Shown here piece after piece: positions 8,729 to 17,750 of a DNA stretch of 64,000 nucleotides (position 1 is the stretch's first letter; each line of letters starts with the position of its first letter). Under the pieces are notes generated by a model. That model searched no databases. It was not told where the DNA came from and worked only from the letters and a program-made list of their open reading frames with translations. Both the position numbers and the translations under genes were made by a program. The DNA is from Paraperibacillus esterisolvens (lineage in GTDB: Bacteria; Bacillota; Bacilli; Bacillales; DSM-1321). The stretch spans positions 1,364,001 through 1,428,000 of the forward strand of contig NZ_CP143545.1 in assembly GCF_046237625.1 (NCBI RefSeq). Reading direction: 5' to 3'.

Positions 8729-8763
8729 TAAAAAAAAAATAAAAACAGGAGGCTGAGGATCGT

Positions 8764-10059
8764 ATGGCAGCAATTATAAAAGGCGCATATATACTTGATG
8801 AATCAGGAAAAAGGGAAGCGGCTGATATTTTAATAGAGGATGGCAAAATAGCAGCGATCGGTCCAAACCTGGAGAAATCGGGCTGTGAAATGATTGATGG
8901 CAGAGGGCTGCTGGCAGCGCCTGGCTTGATTGATTTGCATGTGCACCTCCGTGAGCCTGGTGGTGAAAAGAAGGAAACCATTGAAACTGGCACCCATGCT
9001 GCTGCAAAAGGCGGCTTCACAACAGTCGCAGCCATGCCGAATACGAGGCCTGTGCCAGATTCCAAGGAACAGATGGAATGGCTGATGAAGAGGATTGAAG
9101 AAACGGCGCATGTAAGAGTGCTGCCGTACGCTTCCATCACTGTACGGGAGCTTGGCAGTGAGCTTACCAGTTTCAGAGAATTAAAAGAAGCAGGGGCATT
9201 TGCCTTTACCGACGACGGAGTCGGAGTCCAGTCGGCTGCCATGATGCTTAACGCCATGAAGCTCGCTGCACAGGAAAACATGCCGATTGTAGCTCACTGT
9301 GAAGAAAACACTCTAATAAATAAAGGTTCTGTACATGAAGGAACATTCTCATCCAAAAATAATTTGAAGGGAATTCCTTCCGTGTGTGAATCTGTACATA
9401 TTGCACGCGATGTGCTGCTCGCTGAGGCTGCGGGATGTCATTATCATGTATGCCATATCAGCACCAAGGAGTCTGTGAGGGTCGTCAGGGATGCGAAAAG
9501 GGCAGGAATCCGGGTGACTGCCGAGGTGACTCCGCATCATCTCCTGCTTTGCGAGGACGATATACCAGGGGTTGACGCCAATTATAAAATGAACCCGCCG
9601 CTCCGCAGCAAAGCGGATCAGCAGGCCCTGATCGAGGGTCTCCTGGACGGAACGATAGACTTTATCGCCACCGACCATGCACCCCATACAGAAGCTGAGA
9701 AAGCCGAAGGAATGGAATTGGCACCCTTTGGCATCGTAGGGCTTGAGACAGCGTTCCCGCTCCTCTATACCCACTTTGTAAAATATGGGGAGCTTTCCCT
9801 GAAGCAGCTTGTGGATTTCCTTACAGTCAAGCCGGCTGAAAGCTTCGGCCTGCCATATGGGGAACTGAAGGCGGGGGCCTTGGCGGATATCGTGCTGATC
9901 GATTTAGAAACAGAACGGGAAATCGATCCCGAGGATTTTTTATCAAAAGGGAAAAACACGCCGTTTAAGGAGTGGAGATGCTCGGGATGGCCGGTGATGA
10001 CCATTGTTGAAGGCCGGGTTGTCTGGGAAAATAAAAGAGAAGGAAGTGTCAGGGTATGA
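8764..10059 (+). CDS. pyrC: Dihydroorotase
   Basis: 431 aa amidohydrolase closing N-carbamoyl-aspartate to dihydroorotate (third step of UMP synthesis). Metal-binding motifs are visible: DLHVHLREPG near residues 58-67 and ATDHAPHT near 303-310. It has an AGGAGG site upstream. It is the first gene after attenuator 3, where aspartate carbamoyltransferase (pyrB) would be expected. Its stop overlaps the pyrAA start (ATGA). Confidence 0.97.
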   Translation: MAAIIKGAYILDESGKREAADILIEDGKIAAIGPNLEKSGCEMIDGRGLLAAPGLIDLHVHLREPGGEKKETIETGTHAAAKGGFTTVAAMPNTRPVPDSKEQMEWLMKRIEETAHVRVLPYASITVRELGSELTSFRELKEAGAFAFTDDGVGVQSAAMMLNAMKLAAQENMPIVAHCEENTLINKGSVHEGTFSSKNNLKGIPSVCESVHIARDVLLAEAAGCHYHVCHISTKESVRVVRDAKRAGIRVTAEVTPHHLLLCEDDIPGVDANYKMNPPLRSKADQQALIEGLLDGTIDFIATDHAPHTEAEKAEGMELAPFGIVGLETAFPLLYTHFVKYGELSLKQLVDFLTVKPAESFGLPYGELKAGALADIVLIDLETEREIDPEDFLSKGKNTPFKEWRCSGWPVMTIVEGRVVWENKREGSVRV

Positions 10060-11150
10060 AAAGAAAGCTGATATTAGAGGATGGAACTATATTCATTGGA
10101 GACGCTTTTGGGGCAGAAGCCGAAACATCAGGTGAAATTGTCTTCAATACAGGGATGACTGGATATCAGGAAATTCTTTCAGATCCATCTTACTGCGGCC
10201 AGATTGTCACCCTCACCTATCCGCTGGTTGGAAACTATGGAATCAACCGCGACGACTTCGAATCAATCAATCCGGCTATTCATGGTTTCATAGTCAAGGA
10301 AGCCGCTGACTTTCCCTCCAATTGGAGAAGCGGGATGAGCTTGGATGAATTCTTTAAAATGAAAAATATTCCCGGAATTTCAGGAATTGATACCCGCAAG
10401 CTGACCCGGATCATTCGTAAGTCTGGAACGCTCAAAGGAACCTTCTGTGCGGCGGAAAAGGATGAAGAAGCGGTGCTTGCCGGACTGCGGGCGTCCGTCC
10501 TTCCATCAGACCAGGTAAAACGGGTATCCACCAAGTCTCCCTATCCAAGTCCGGGAAGAGGCTGCAGAGTCATCGTAGTCGACTTTGGAATGAAGCATGG
10601 CATTCTCAGGGAGCTCAATAAGCGTGATTGTGATGTAGTTGTAGTTCCCTATAATGTGACGGCTGCTGAAATCTTATCCTTGAGGCCGGATGGAATCATG
10701 CTGACGAACGGACCTGGAGATCCAAAGGACGTACCAGAGGCACTCGCGATGATAAGGGGCATCCAGGGGCGCATACCGCTTTTTGGCATATGTCTCGGCC
10801 ACCAGCTGTTTGCCCTGGCAAATGGAGCTGATACAGAAAAAATGAAATTTGGACACAGAGGATCCAATCATCCTGTCAAGGACCTGGCAACCGGACGCGT
10901 TGCCATCACATCCCAGAATCATGGTTATACAGTGGATCCTGAATCCATCGGGTCAACAGAACTTGAAATCACGCACACAGCGGTCAATGATGGGACAGTG
11001 GAAGGCTTGAAACACAAGCGGCATTCCGCTTTTACGGTACAGTACCATCCTGAGGCATCACCCGGACCTGAGGATGCGAACGGTCTTTTCGACCAATTTA
11101 TTTCAATGATTGAAGCTGCCAAAGAGGAAGGGGAAAAAGTTTATGCCTAA
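10056..11150 (+). CDS. pyrAA: Carbamoyl-phosphate synthase, small (glutaminase) subunit
   Basis: 364 aa. The N-terminal CarA-specific domain is followed by a class I glutamine amidotransferase domain with the nucleophile Cys in GICLGHQL and the His-Glu pair in QYHPEASPG. It feeds ammonia from glutamine to PyrAB. It overlaps pyrC upstream by 4 bp and pyrAB downstream by 8 bp, consistent with coupled translation of the two subunits. Confidence 0.97.
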   Translation: MKRKLILEDGTIFIGDAFGAEAETSGEIVFNTGMTGYQEILSDPSYCGQIVTLTYPLVGNYGINRDDFESINPAIHGFIVKEAADFPSNWRSGMSLDEFFKMKNIPGISGIDTRKLTRIIRKSGTLKGTFCAAEKDEEAVLAGLRASVLPSDQVKRVSTKSPYPSPGRGCRVIVVDFGMKHGILRELNKRDCDVVVVPYNVTAAEILSLRPDGIMLTNGPGDPKDVPEALAMIRGIQGRIPLFGICLGHQLFALANGADTEKMKFGHRGSNHPVKDLATGRVAITSQNHGYTVDPESIGSTELEITHTAVNDGTVEGLKHKRHSAFTVQYHPEASPGPEDANGLFDQFISMIEAAKEEGEKVYA

Positions 11151-14100
11151 ACGTACAGACATCAACAGCATCCTTGTAATCGGGTCTGGACCGATTATCA
11201 TTGGACAGGCTGCAGAGTTTGATTATGCCGGAACACAAGCCTGCATTGCCTTGAAGGAAGAGGGCTACAGAGTGATCCTGATCAACTCGAATCCAGCCAC
11301 AATTATGACCGATACAGAAATTGCTGATGCGGTGTATATAGAACCCCTGACACTTGAGTTTGTCAGCGGCATTATCAGGAAAGAAAGGCCGGATGCCCTG
11401 CTGCCGACGCTCGGCGGACAGACAGGCCTCAACCTTGCCGTGGAGCTGCATAAATCCGGAGTTTTGGCAGAATGCGGCGTAGAGATTCTTGGAACAAAGC
11501 TTGCTGCAATCGAGCAGGCTGAAGACCGGGACTTATTCAGGACACTTATGAATGAACTGGGTGAGCCTGTCCCGGACAGCGACATTATTCACACTCTCGA
11601 AGAAGCGCACGCCTTTGTAGACAGAGTCGGATTTCCGATCATCGTCCGTCCGGCTTTTACGCTTGGAGGAACCGGCGGCGGGATCTGTTCCGACACCGAG
11701 GAACTGAATGAAATTGTGGCGGGCGGCCTGAAGCATAGTCCAGTTGGTCAATGCCTCATTGAAAAGAGCATCGCCGGCTTCAAGGAAATAGAGTATGAAG
11801 TGATGCGTGACTCGAATGACAATGCCATCGTGGTCTGCAATATGGAGAACTTTGATCCAGTCGGAGTCCATACAGGCGATTCCATAGTTGCAGCACCAAG
11901 CCAGACACTGAGTGACCGGGAATACCAGATGCTCCGCAATACTTCCCTGAAAATCATCCGTGCCTTAAAAATAGAAGGCGGCTGCAATGTACAGCTTGCA
12001 CTGGATCCTGACAGCTTTGATTACTTCGTGATCGAGGTCAACCCTCGAGTAAGCCGGTCATCAGCACTTGCCTCTAAGGCAACCGGCTATCCGATAGCCA
12101 AGCTTGCGGCTAAGATTGCTGTCGGATTGACACTGGATGAAATGCTGAATCCAGTCACAGGCAAGAGCTATGCAAGCTTTGAACCTGCGCTCGATTATGT
12201 CGTGACGAAGATTCCGCGATGGCCGTTCGATAAATTTGAATCAGCCAACCGCCGGCTCGGCACCCAGATGAAGGCAACGGGTGAAGTAATGGCGATAGGC
12301 AGGACTTTTGAAGAATCCATCCTTAAAGCAGTGAGGTCTCTTGAGACTGGGCAGCACCATCTGGAGCTGAAAGGTGCCTCAGGGATGGACAGCGCCCTGA
12401 TTGAAAAAAGGATCCGCAAGGCAGGGGATGAAAGGATTTTCTTCATCGCTGAAGCGCTCAGAAGAGGAGTGGCAGTCGAAACGCTGCACAGCTGGAGCAA
12501 AATCGATCTTTTCTTCCTTAGAAAGCTTGAGAATATCATAAAGTTTGAGAGTACTCTGAGAGTGAATAAATTTGATGCCGAAACTGCAAGAAAAGCAAAG
12601 CAGATGGGCTTTTCAGACTGTGCCATCGCAAGCCTCTGGGATGCTCCCGAGATAGATGTCTACAACTGGCGCAAGGAAGCAGGTCTGATACCTGTATATA
12701 AAATGGTAGATACATGTGCAGCTGAATTTGAATCTGAAACTCCGTATTTTTATGGAACATATGAGGATGAAAATGAATCCATAGTATCCGAACGCAAAAG
12801 TGTGCTCGTGCTTGGGTCCGGTCCGATCCGGATCGGCCAGGGTGTAGAGTTCGACTATGCGACGGTCCATTCTGTCTGGGCAATTAAACAGGCAGGCTAT
12901 GAAGCAATCATTGTAAACAATAATCCCGAAACGGTCTCCACGGACTTCAGCATCTCGGACAAACTGTACTTTGAACCGCTGACCCTGGAGGATGTTATGA
13001 GTATCATTGACCTCGAGAAGCCGGAAGGTGTTATCGTCCAATTTGGCGGCCAGACTGCGATCAACCTGGCAGCAGGGCTTGCTGAGCGGAATGTCCGGAT
13101 TCTTGGAACTTCGCTTGAGAATTTGGACCGCGCGGAAAACCGGGATAAATTTGAACAGGCACTGAATGAACTGGATATCCCGCAGCCAAAAGGAAAGACA
13201 GCATTCACGGCCGGCGAGGCAGCAGTGATCGCAGGGGAAATCGGTTATCCAGTACTCGTCCGCCCTTCTTATGTACTAGGCGGCCGGGCCATGGAAATCG
13301 TTTATAAAGAAAAAGAACTTCTTCAATATATGGAGCATGCGGTCAATATTAATCCGGAGCATCCCGTACTTATCGACCGGTATCTGACGGGAAAGGAAAT
13401 TGAAGTGGATGCGGTATCTGACGGTCGGGATGTGCTGATTCCAGGGATAATGGAGCATATTGAAAGAGCCGGTGTGCATTCAGGAGACTCGATAGCCGTT
13501 TACCCGCCCCAAAGTCTAGACGCGGACATCAAAAAGCAGATTGCAGATTATACTGCAAGGCTTGCCAGGGGATTAAATATCATCGGCCTTTTGAATATCC
13601 AATATGTAGTGGCTGATAATGAAGTGTTTGTGCTTGAGGTGAATCCCCGCTCAAGCAGAACCATCCCGTTTCTTACCAAGATTACAAATATCCCGATGGC
13701 CAACATTGCAACAAGAGTCATCCTTGGTGAAAGCCTGAACAGCCTTGGCTATGGAAGCGGCCTGGTTAAAGAAAAAGAAGGCGTCTTTGTAAAAGTGCCA
13801 GTATTCTCTTTTGCCAAGCTGAGGGGAGTGGATATCACACTCGGGCCGGAAATGAAGTCTACAGGAGAAGTGATGGGGAAGGACTGCACCCTGGAGAAGG
13901 CATTATATAAAGGTCTGATCGCCTCAGGGATCAAGATACAAAACCATGGGACTGTCCTCTTCACTGTAGCAGAAAAAGATAAAGAGGAAGCTGCGGGCCT
14001 GGCACAAAGATTCCATAACCTGGGATTCAAGCTCCTTGCGACAGAGGGTACAGCTGCATACTTCAATAGAGCAGGCATCCCTGCCAGTGTGACAGGAAAA

Positions 14101-14355
14101 ATCGGAAGCAGCGGCCCTACCCTGCTTGATGTAATCCGCGGCGGCGAAGCGCAGTTTGTCATCAACACACTGACAAAAGGAAAAGAACCTTTGCGTGACG
14201 GTTTCAGGATCAGGAGGGAATCCGTCGAAAATGGCGTGGCCTGCCTCACTTCATTGGATACAGCGAGAGCAATCCTAAGAGTCATAGAGTCTATGTCTTT
14301 CTCGGCAGAAGCTATGCGAGGCACTGAAAAAGCGCTTGAGGTGAGTTATATATGA
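11143..14355 (+). CDS. pyrAB: Carbamoyl-phosphate synthase, large subunit
   Basis: 1070 aa, two homologous ATP-grasp halves (each beginning with an LVIGSGPIIIGQ or LVLGSGPIRIGQ stretch) and a C-terminal MGS-like allosteric domain from about residue 940. It makes carbamoyl phosphate from bicarbonate, ammonia and 2 ATP. The frame is open further upstream, but the start at 11143 (MPKRTDINSILVIGSGP) matches the family and has an AAGAGGAAGGGG site. Confidence 0.97.
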   Translation: MPKRTDINSILVIGSGPIIIGQAAEFDYAGTQACIALKEEGYRVILINSNPATIMTDTEIADAVYIEPLTLEFVSGIIRKERPDALLPTLGGQTGLNLAVELHKSGVLAECGVEILGTKLAAIEQAEDRDLFRTLMNELGEPVPDSDIIHTLEEAHAFVDRVGFPIIVRPAFTLGGTGGGICSDTEELNEIVAGGLKHSPVGQCLIEKSIAGFKEIEYEVMRDSNDNAIVVCNMENFDPVGVHTGDSIVAAPSQTLSDREYQMLRNTSLKIIRALKIEGGCNVQLALDPDSFDYFVIEVNPRVSRSSALASKATGYPIAKLAAKIAVGLTLDEMLNPVTGKSYASFEPALDYVVTKIPRWPFDKFESANRRLGTQMKATGEVMAIGRTFEESILKAVRSLETGQHHLELKGASGMDSALIEKRIRKAGDERIFFIAEALRRGVAVETLHSWSKIDLFFLRKLENIIKFESTLRVNKFDAETARKAKQMGFSDCAIASLWDAPEIDVYNWRKEAGLIPVYKMVDTCAAEFESETPYFYGTYEDENESIVSERKSVLVLGSGPIRIGQGVEFDYATVHSVWAIKQAGYEAIIVNNNPETVSTDFSISDKLYFEPLTLEDVMSIIDLEKPEGVIVQFGGQTAINLAAGLAERNVRILGTSLENLDRAENRDKFEQALNELDIPQPKGKTAFTAGEAAVIAGEIGYPVLVRPSYVLGGRAMEIVYKEKELLQYMEHAVNINPEHPVLIDRYLTGKEIEVDAVSDGRDVLIPGIMEHIERAGVHSGDSIAVYPPQSLDADIKKQIADYTARLARGLNIIGLLNIQYVVADNEVFVLEVNPRSSRTIPFLTKITNIPMANIATRVILGESLNSLGYGSGLVKEKEGVFVKVPVFSFAKLRGVDITLGPEMKSTGEVMGKDCTLEKALYKGLIASGIKIQNHGTVLFTVAEKDKEEAAGLAQRFHNLGFKLLATEGTAAYFNRAGIPASVTGKIGSSGPTLLDVIRGGEAQFVINTLTKGKEPLRDGFRIRRESVENGVACLTSLDTARAILRVIESMSFSAEAMRGTEKALEVSYI

Positions 14356-15128
14356 TCAGGAATGAGATGCTTAAAGTGGTGAAGCAGCGGGAAATAGCAG
14401 GCAATATATATGAATTGACGCTGCAAGGGAAAATGGCAGGCTTCATGGAGAAGCCTGGCCAGTTTGTGCATATCAAGGTATCCGATGGAATGACGCCTCT
14501 TCTGCGCAGGCCCATCAGTATTTCTTCGATTGATAGGGAAAGCAGCTGTTTCACCATGATATACAGAAGTGAAGGAAGCGGTACCGTGCTTCTTTCCAGG
14601 AAAAAGGAACAGGAAACAGTAGATGTGCTGGGTCCACTCGGCAACGGCTTTCCAGATGAGGCTGAGTCTGGCGAGACGGCTGTTCTTGTGGGGGGAGGCA
14701 TCGGGGTCCCGCCGCTGTATGAGCTCTCAAGGAGACTGAAATCAAAAGGAGTAAGAGTCATCCATGTTTTAGGATTTGCCACCAAGGATGCTGTATTTTA
14801 TGAAGATGAATTCAGCAGGCTTGGTGAAACGTTCATCACCACGGATGATGGAACGTATGGAATTAAAGGTCTGGTTACAGATGTTTTAAAAGGTCTTGAA
14901 GATCAGACAGACATCATCTTTTCATGCGGTCCGACACCGATGCTAAAAGCACTGGAACGACAATTCGGCCACAAAAGGCTGTATCTCTCCCTTGAAGAAA
15001 GGATGGGCTGCGGCATTGGTGCATGTTTTGCCTGTGTCTGCCATACAGCAGATGATCCGGAGGGCGTTTCCTATAAAAAAGTGTGCAGTGACGGACCGGT
15101 GTTCCGGGCAGGGGAGGTTGTGCTATGA
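14352..15128 (+). CDS. pyrK: Dihydroorotate dehydrogenase electron-transfer subunit
   Basis: 258 aa. Ferredoxin-reductase-like protein with an FAD-binding domain (RRPISISSID), an NAD-binding domain (VGGGIGVPPLYEL) and a C-terminal [2Fe-2S] site with the cysteines of CGIGACFAC plus a later Cys (KKVCSDGP). It pairs with PyrD to form the class 1B, NAD-linked dihydroorotate dehydrogenase. It overlaps pyrAB and pyrD by 4 bp each. Confidence 0.96.
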   Translation: MIRNEMLKVVKQREIAGNIYELTLQGKMAGFMEKPGQFVHIKVSDGMTPLLRRPISISSIDRESSCFTMIYRSEGSGTVLLSRKKEQETVDVLGPLGNGFPDEAESGETAVLVGGGIGVPPLYELSRRLKSKGVRVIHVLGFATKDAVFYEDEFSRLGETFITTDDGTYGIKGLVTDVLKGLEDQTDIIFSCGPTPMLKALERQFGHKRLYLSLEERMGCGIGACFACVCHTADDPEGVSYKKVCSDGPVFRAGEVVL

Positions 15129-16066
15129 ACCGGTTAAGTGTTGAGCTGCCTGGTTTGAAATTGAAGAACCCCATTATGCCGGCTTCCGGCTGCTTTGGAT
15201 TTGGCCGTGAATTCAGCGGATTATATGACCTTAACCAGCTTGGAGCCATCATGATTAAAGCGGCGACTCTGGATGCAAGATTCGGCAATCCAACCCCCCG
15301 GGTTGCGGAAACCTCTGCCGGGATGCTGAATGCCATCGGACTGCAGAATCCGGGAGTGGAGCGCATATGTACGGAAGAACTGCCATGGCTCCAGCAATTC
15401 GACGTACCGGTTATTGCCAATGTAGCAGGATCTGCTGAAGAAGATTATGTGGCAGTCGCAAAGCGGATATCAAAAGCCCCGAATGTCCATGCACTGGAGC
15501 TTAATATTTCCTGCCCGAATGTAAAAGAAGGCGGTATTGCCTTTGGCACGGTGCCTGACGTTGCTGGAAACCTTACCAGGAAAGTAAAAGAGGTTTCAGA
15601 GGTTCCTGTTTATGTGAAGCTTTCTCCCAATGTGTCCAATATAGTGGAAATGGCAAAAGCGGTGGAAGAAGCAGGTGCTGACGGTCTGACCATGATCAAC
15701 ACCCTCCTGGGTATGAGGCTCGATTTGAAAACCGGGAAACCCGTTCTTGCCAATAAATCAGGCGGCCTCTCCGGCCCTGCAATCAAACCGGTGGCCATCA
15801 GGATGATTCATGAAGTGTCCCAGGCAGTCTCCATCCCTATCATCGGGATGGGCGGAATATTCCAGGCTGAGGATGTTATCGAATATTTTTATGCAGGAGC
15901 AAGTGCGGTTGCAATAGGGACGGCGAATTTCACTGATCCATTTATATGCCCAAAAATTATTGAAGACCTCCCGATCCTAATGGATCGCCTGGGAATAGAA
16001 CATATTTCAGATTGCAGGGGAAGGAGCTGGAAAAATGATGCAGTATTTGCCGGTCATCGCGCTTGA
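15125..16066 (+). CDS. pyrD: Dihydroorotate dehydrogenase, catalytic subunit (class 1B)
   Basis: 313 aa TIM-barrel flavoprotein oxidising dihydroorotate to orotate. The active-site Cys lies in LNISCPNVKEGG, as expected for class 1B; the FMN region GMGGIFQAEDVIEY is near the C-terminus. Electrons pass to PyrK. Its 3' end overlaps pyrF by 32 bp, the largest overlap in the operon. Confidence 0.97.
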   Translation: MNRLSVELPGLKLKNPIMPASGCFGFGREFSGLYDLNQLGAIMIKAATLDARFGNPTPRVAETSAGMLNAIGLQNPGVERICTEELPWLQQFDVPVIANVAGSAEEDYVAVAKRISKAPNVHALELNISCPNVKEGGIAFGTVPDVAGNLTRKVKEVSEVPVYVKLSPNVSNIVEMAKAVEEAGADGLTMINTLLGMRLDLKTGKPVLANKSGGLSGPAIKPVAIRMIHEVSQAVSIPIIGMGGIFQAEDVIEYFYAGASAVAIGTANFTDPFICPKIIEDLPILMDRLGIEHISDCRGRSWKNDAVFAGHRA

Positions 16067-16769
16067 TTTTCCGAGTCAGGAAAAAGTCGGCTCCTTCCTC
16101 GATGGTTTCGGGGATGAAAAGCTGTTTGTGAAGGTGGGGATGGAGCTTTATTACCAGAACGGCCCCAGAATATTAGATGAAATTAAAAGCCGCGGACATC
16201 AGATTTTCCTGGACATCAAACTCCATGATATTCCGAATACGGTTAAGGGTGCCATGAAGGGCCTGGCTGCTCTTGAGGTAGATATGGTCAATGTCCATGC
16301 CGCCGGGGGCTGCAGCATGATGGAGCATGCATTGGAAGGACTTGATGCGGGTACAGCGGCGGGGAGGACAAGGCCGCTTTGTATTGCGGTGACACAGCTG
16401 ACAAGCACATCAGAAGTTCAAATGCAGTCCGAGCAGCTCATTGGAGTGAGCCTTAATGAATCCGTGCAGCATTATGCTGCCCTCGCTCATAAGGCAGGCT
16501 TGGATGGAGTGGTCTGTTCCCCGCTTGAAGCAGGAAGAATCCATCGGCTGCTCGGTGATTCATTTCTTACTGTGACACCGGGAATCCGCATGGCTGGCGG
16601 CCCGTCCCATGACCAAAAAAGGGTGGCGACACCGGAAGAAGCAAGACTGACGGGTACAAACGCCATTGTTGTGGGCAGGGCCATTACACAGGCAGACAAT
16701 CCTTTAAAAGTATATAAAGCGGTCAAGGCTGCATGGGAGGGAACAAAATATGAAACATCGAATCGCTGA
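16035..16769 (+). CDS. pyrF: Orotidine 5'-phosphate decarboxylase
   Basis: 244 aa (beta/alpha)8 barrel converting OMP to UMP. The catalytic Lys-Asp array is visible in LDIKLHDIPNTVKG. The ATG (two in tandem, 16035 and 16038) follows AAGGAG within the end of pyrD. It overlaps pyrE by 20 bp. Confidence 0.97.
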   Translation: MMQYLPVIALDFPSQEKVGSFLDGFGDEKLFVKVGMELYYQNGPRILDEIKSRGHQIFLDIKLHDIPNTVKGAMKGLAALEVDMVNVHAAGGCSMMEHALEGLDAGTAAGRTRPLCIAVTQLTSTSEVQMQSEQLIGVSLNESVQHYAALAHKAGLDGVVCSPLEAGRIHRLLGDSFLTVTPGIRMAGGPSHDQKRVATPEEARLTGTNAIVVGRAITQADNPLKVYKAVKAAWEGTKYETSNR

Positions 16770-17382
16770 AAAACTGCTGGACATTCAAGCAGTCTTTTTA
16801 CAGCCAAAAGATCCATTTACATGGTCATCCGGCATCAAATCACCCATATACTGTGACAACCGCCTGACCCTTTCGTATCCGGAAGTCAGGCGTGAAATAG
16901 CCGATGGGCTGGCAGGTTTGATCAAAGAAAAGTTTCCGGAGGCCGAAATCATCGCTGGAACAGCCACTGCAGGCATCCCGCATGCTGCCTGGGTCAGCGA
17001 TGTGCTGGATCTTCCAATGTGCTATGTAAGATCGAAAGCAAAGGAACATGGTAAAGGGAAGCAGATAGAAGGCAAGGCTGGAATGGGCCAAAAAGTAGTG
17101 GTCATCGAAGATCTCATTTCAACCGGCGGAAGCGTCATTACAGCAGTCAAAGCACTGCGCGATGCAGGATGCGAAGTTCTGGGAGCCGCAGCAATCTTTA
17201 ATTACGAGCTGGAGAAAGGGAGGAAGCAGCTTGAAGAAGCAAACATCCAGGCTGTCTCACTCAGCACTTACTCAGCCTTGATTGAAGTGGCCCGCGAGAA
17301 GGGAGTTATTGCTGAAGCAGATGTCTCCAGGCTGTCCGAATGGAGGAAGAATCCAGAGGATGGGGCATGGGTCAACGCCTGA
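16750..17382 (+). CDS. pyrE: Orotate phosphoribosyltransferase
   Basis: 210 aa type I PRTase joining orotate to PRPP. PRPP-binding motif: VVVIEDLISTGGSVITAV (about residues 116-133). It is the last gene of the pyr operon, ended by a strong terminator. In B. subtilis the cysH sulfate-assimilation operon follows; here it does not. Confidence 0.97.
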   Translation: MKHRIAEKLLDIQAVFLQPKDPFTWSSGIKSPIYCDNRLTLSYPEVRREIADGLAGLIKEKFPEAEIIAGTATAGIPHAAWVSDVLDLPMCYVRSKAKEHGKGKQIEGKAGMGQKVVVIEDLISTGGSVITAVKALRDAGCEVLGAAAIFNYELEKGRKQLEEANIQAVSLSTYSALIEVAREKGVIAEADVSRLSEWRKNPEDGAWVNA

Positions 17383-17402
17383 TTAAAAGATTATAAACCG
17401 AA

Positions 17403-17440
17403 AAGGACGTGTGTTATACAGACACACGTCCTTGTTATTT
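17403..17440 (+). terminator. Terminator of the pyr operon
   Basis: Perfect 11-bp stem AAGGACGTGTG / CACACGTCCTT, 9-nt loop, then a T-rich tail (GTTATTT). Confidence 0.8.
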
Positions 17441-17696
17441 AAAGAATAACCATCTGATTCCAACTACGGGGTTCGTATGTATCTAATTGATCAAAAAATG
17501 TACTAGGGGCAGGTTGAATTGATTGGTGAGGAACCAAAGTGTTCCTTATACAATAAAAAAATCAAGGGCAAAAAGAAGGTTTATCTGCGAGGGATTCTGG
17601 GATTTATCAGGCCGTATTTGGAGTATTGAGATGTATATGCTAAGAAGAAATCCCAATTTGAAGCACATGGGGCGGGTAGACATCGAAATTTACTGT
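17441..17696. other. Intergenic spacer between convergent pyrE and rqcH
   Basis: About 255 bp without a recognised gene. One short open stretch (TTG near 17519 to TGA near 17627, about 35 codons, lysine-rich) has only a weak ribosome site and no family I recognise; it may be chance or a degraded remnant. Confidence 0.5.
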
Positions 17697-17735
17697 TAAA
17701 AAAGCAGACCCGGATTGTTTTGACGGGTCTGCTTA
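17697..17735 (-). terminator. Terminator of rqcH
   Basis: Stem AGCAGACCCG / CGGGTCTGCT (17703-17712 and 17724-17733). On the minus strand it is followed by a run of T, the complement of the A run at 17697-17703. It lies 16 bp past the rqcH stop codon. Confidence 0.85.
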
Positions 17736-17750
17736 TTGAATTTAGTGCTG

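Noticed and set aside
8373..9281. 302-codon minus-strand frame across the pyrP end, attenuator 3 and pyrC start
   Set aside because: Antisense shadow of two clear genes and the leader; low-complexity Ser/Ala/Pro composition.
17519..17627. About 35-codon lysine-rich frame between pyrE and rqcH
   Set aside because: Weak ribosome site and no family recognised; convergent spacer position makes a gene less likely.
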